A DNA stretch of 64,000 nucleotides from Multifurca ochricompacta (taxonomy: Eukaryota; Basidiomycota; Agaricomycetes; Russulales; Russulaceae). The position numbers were made by a program, and so were the translations under genes. Every line of letters begins with the position of its first letter. The stretch's first letter is position 1. This document shows, one piece after another, positions 63,756-64,000 of the stretch. The notes under the pieces were generated by a model. The model ran no database searches. It had not been told where the DNA came from and saw only the letters and a list, made by a program, of their open reading frames with translations. The stretch is taken from the NCBI GenBank assembly GCA_022496185.1, contig WTXG01000006.1, positions 682,001 through 746,000 of the forward strand. The letters are read 5' to 3'.

Positions 63756-63800
63756 CCCGTACCCGTACCCGTAGCCGTAGCCGTACCCGTAACCCGTACC
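63756..63800. repeat. CCCGTA/CCGTAG repeat
   Basis: About seven units of CCCGTA or CCGTAG run head to tail, then CCTAACCC. It superficially resembles a telomere repeat, but only one CCTAACCC is present. Confidence 0.8.
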
Positions 63801-64000
63801 CCGTCCTAACCCTCTCCCGTCCTCCCTCCCCTTCCCCATCCCCCTCCCCCTCCCACCGGAAACAAACCAATTAGTTTTTGACTGCGGAGAGATTCGGTTG
63901 CATGAGCATGAGTTTATTCTTACCTACATGAATTTGAGTAGTTAGAGACGACTAGTAGTAGACTGCTCTAACCCGTAGCAATCCCATCCCATCCCTTCCC

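Larger units (their letters stand above)
60818..64000. other. Terminal 3.2 kb rich in simple repeats, no gene seen
   Basis: No open frame here carries a motif I know. The stretch holds at least five short tandem repeats, which suggests non-coding or rapidly changing DNA. The first 100 bp are likely the uS17m promoter. The window ends before any other gene begins. Confidence 0.6.

Noticed and set aside
63756..63820. Telomere-like CCCGTA repeat near the window end
   Set aside because: Units are CCCGTA or CCGTAG rather than CCCTAA, only about seven are present, and unique sequence follows.

Overview
The window reads as nuclear DNA of a filamentous basidiomycete, most likely an Agaricomycete. 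Most genes are split by short GT-AG introns of about 42-80 nt, several with very small exons. The proteins match families typical of mushroom-forming fungi: a single-gene ATP-citrate lyase, the DUF6533 membrane family, DUF7330-like proteins, PLAC8 proteins and divergent F-box/LRR proteins. I see no transposon, CRISPR array or bacterial operon.

Layout. 1-3031 (+) is the 3' part of ATP-citrate lyase. It is followed by a DUF6533 gene (-), cyclophilin A (+), a DUF7330-like gene (-) and a PLAC8 gene (+). A gene-poor stretch leads to a small membrane protein (-), a two-RRM RNA-binding protein (+), a short-chain dehydrogenase (+), a second DUF6533 gene (-), a fungus-specific acidic-tail protein (+) and a membrane-anchored beta-repeat protein (+). 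From 26.9 to 34.7 kb, all on the minus strand, lie UDP-glucose 6-dehydrogenase, a degraded GT2-like glycosyltransferase and a third DUF6533 gene. From 36.6 to 49.9 kb, again all minus, come a Dal5-type MFS transporter, a Cys-Gly dipeptidase (DUG1), an HtrL/YibB-like protein, biotin-protein ligase, an intron-containing tRNA-Arg(CCU), GDP-mannose 4,6-dehydratase and GDP-L-fucose synthase. From 52.7 kb there are FAD synthase (-), divergent MRE11 (+), an F-box/LRR-like gene (+), a SUZ-domain protein (-) and mitochondrial ribosomal protein uS17m (-). The last 3 kb hold only simple repeats.

How the genes fit together. Three nucleotide-sugar enzymes are present: UDP-glucuronate from UGD, and GDP-fucose from the adjacent GMD and GDP-fucose synthase pair. 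With the glycosyltransferase-like genes they give a glycan-precursor flavour, although only GMD and GDP-fucose synthase form an obvious pathway pair. ATP-citrate lyase supplies cytosolic acetyl-CoA and biotin ligase activates the acetyl-CoA carboxylase that uses it; this co-location may be coincidence.

Data-quality caution. At least a dozen otherwise well-conserved genes need one missing base, usually in a homopolymer, to stay open. In six gene models (seven with the looser 23.4 kb model), adding exactly those bases makes the total exon length a multiple of three. I read these as residual deletion errors of the assembly, not as pseudogenes.
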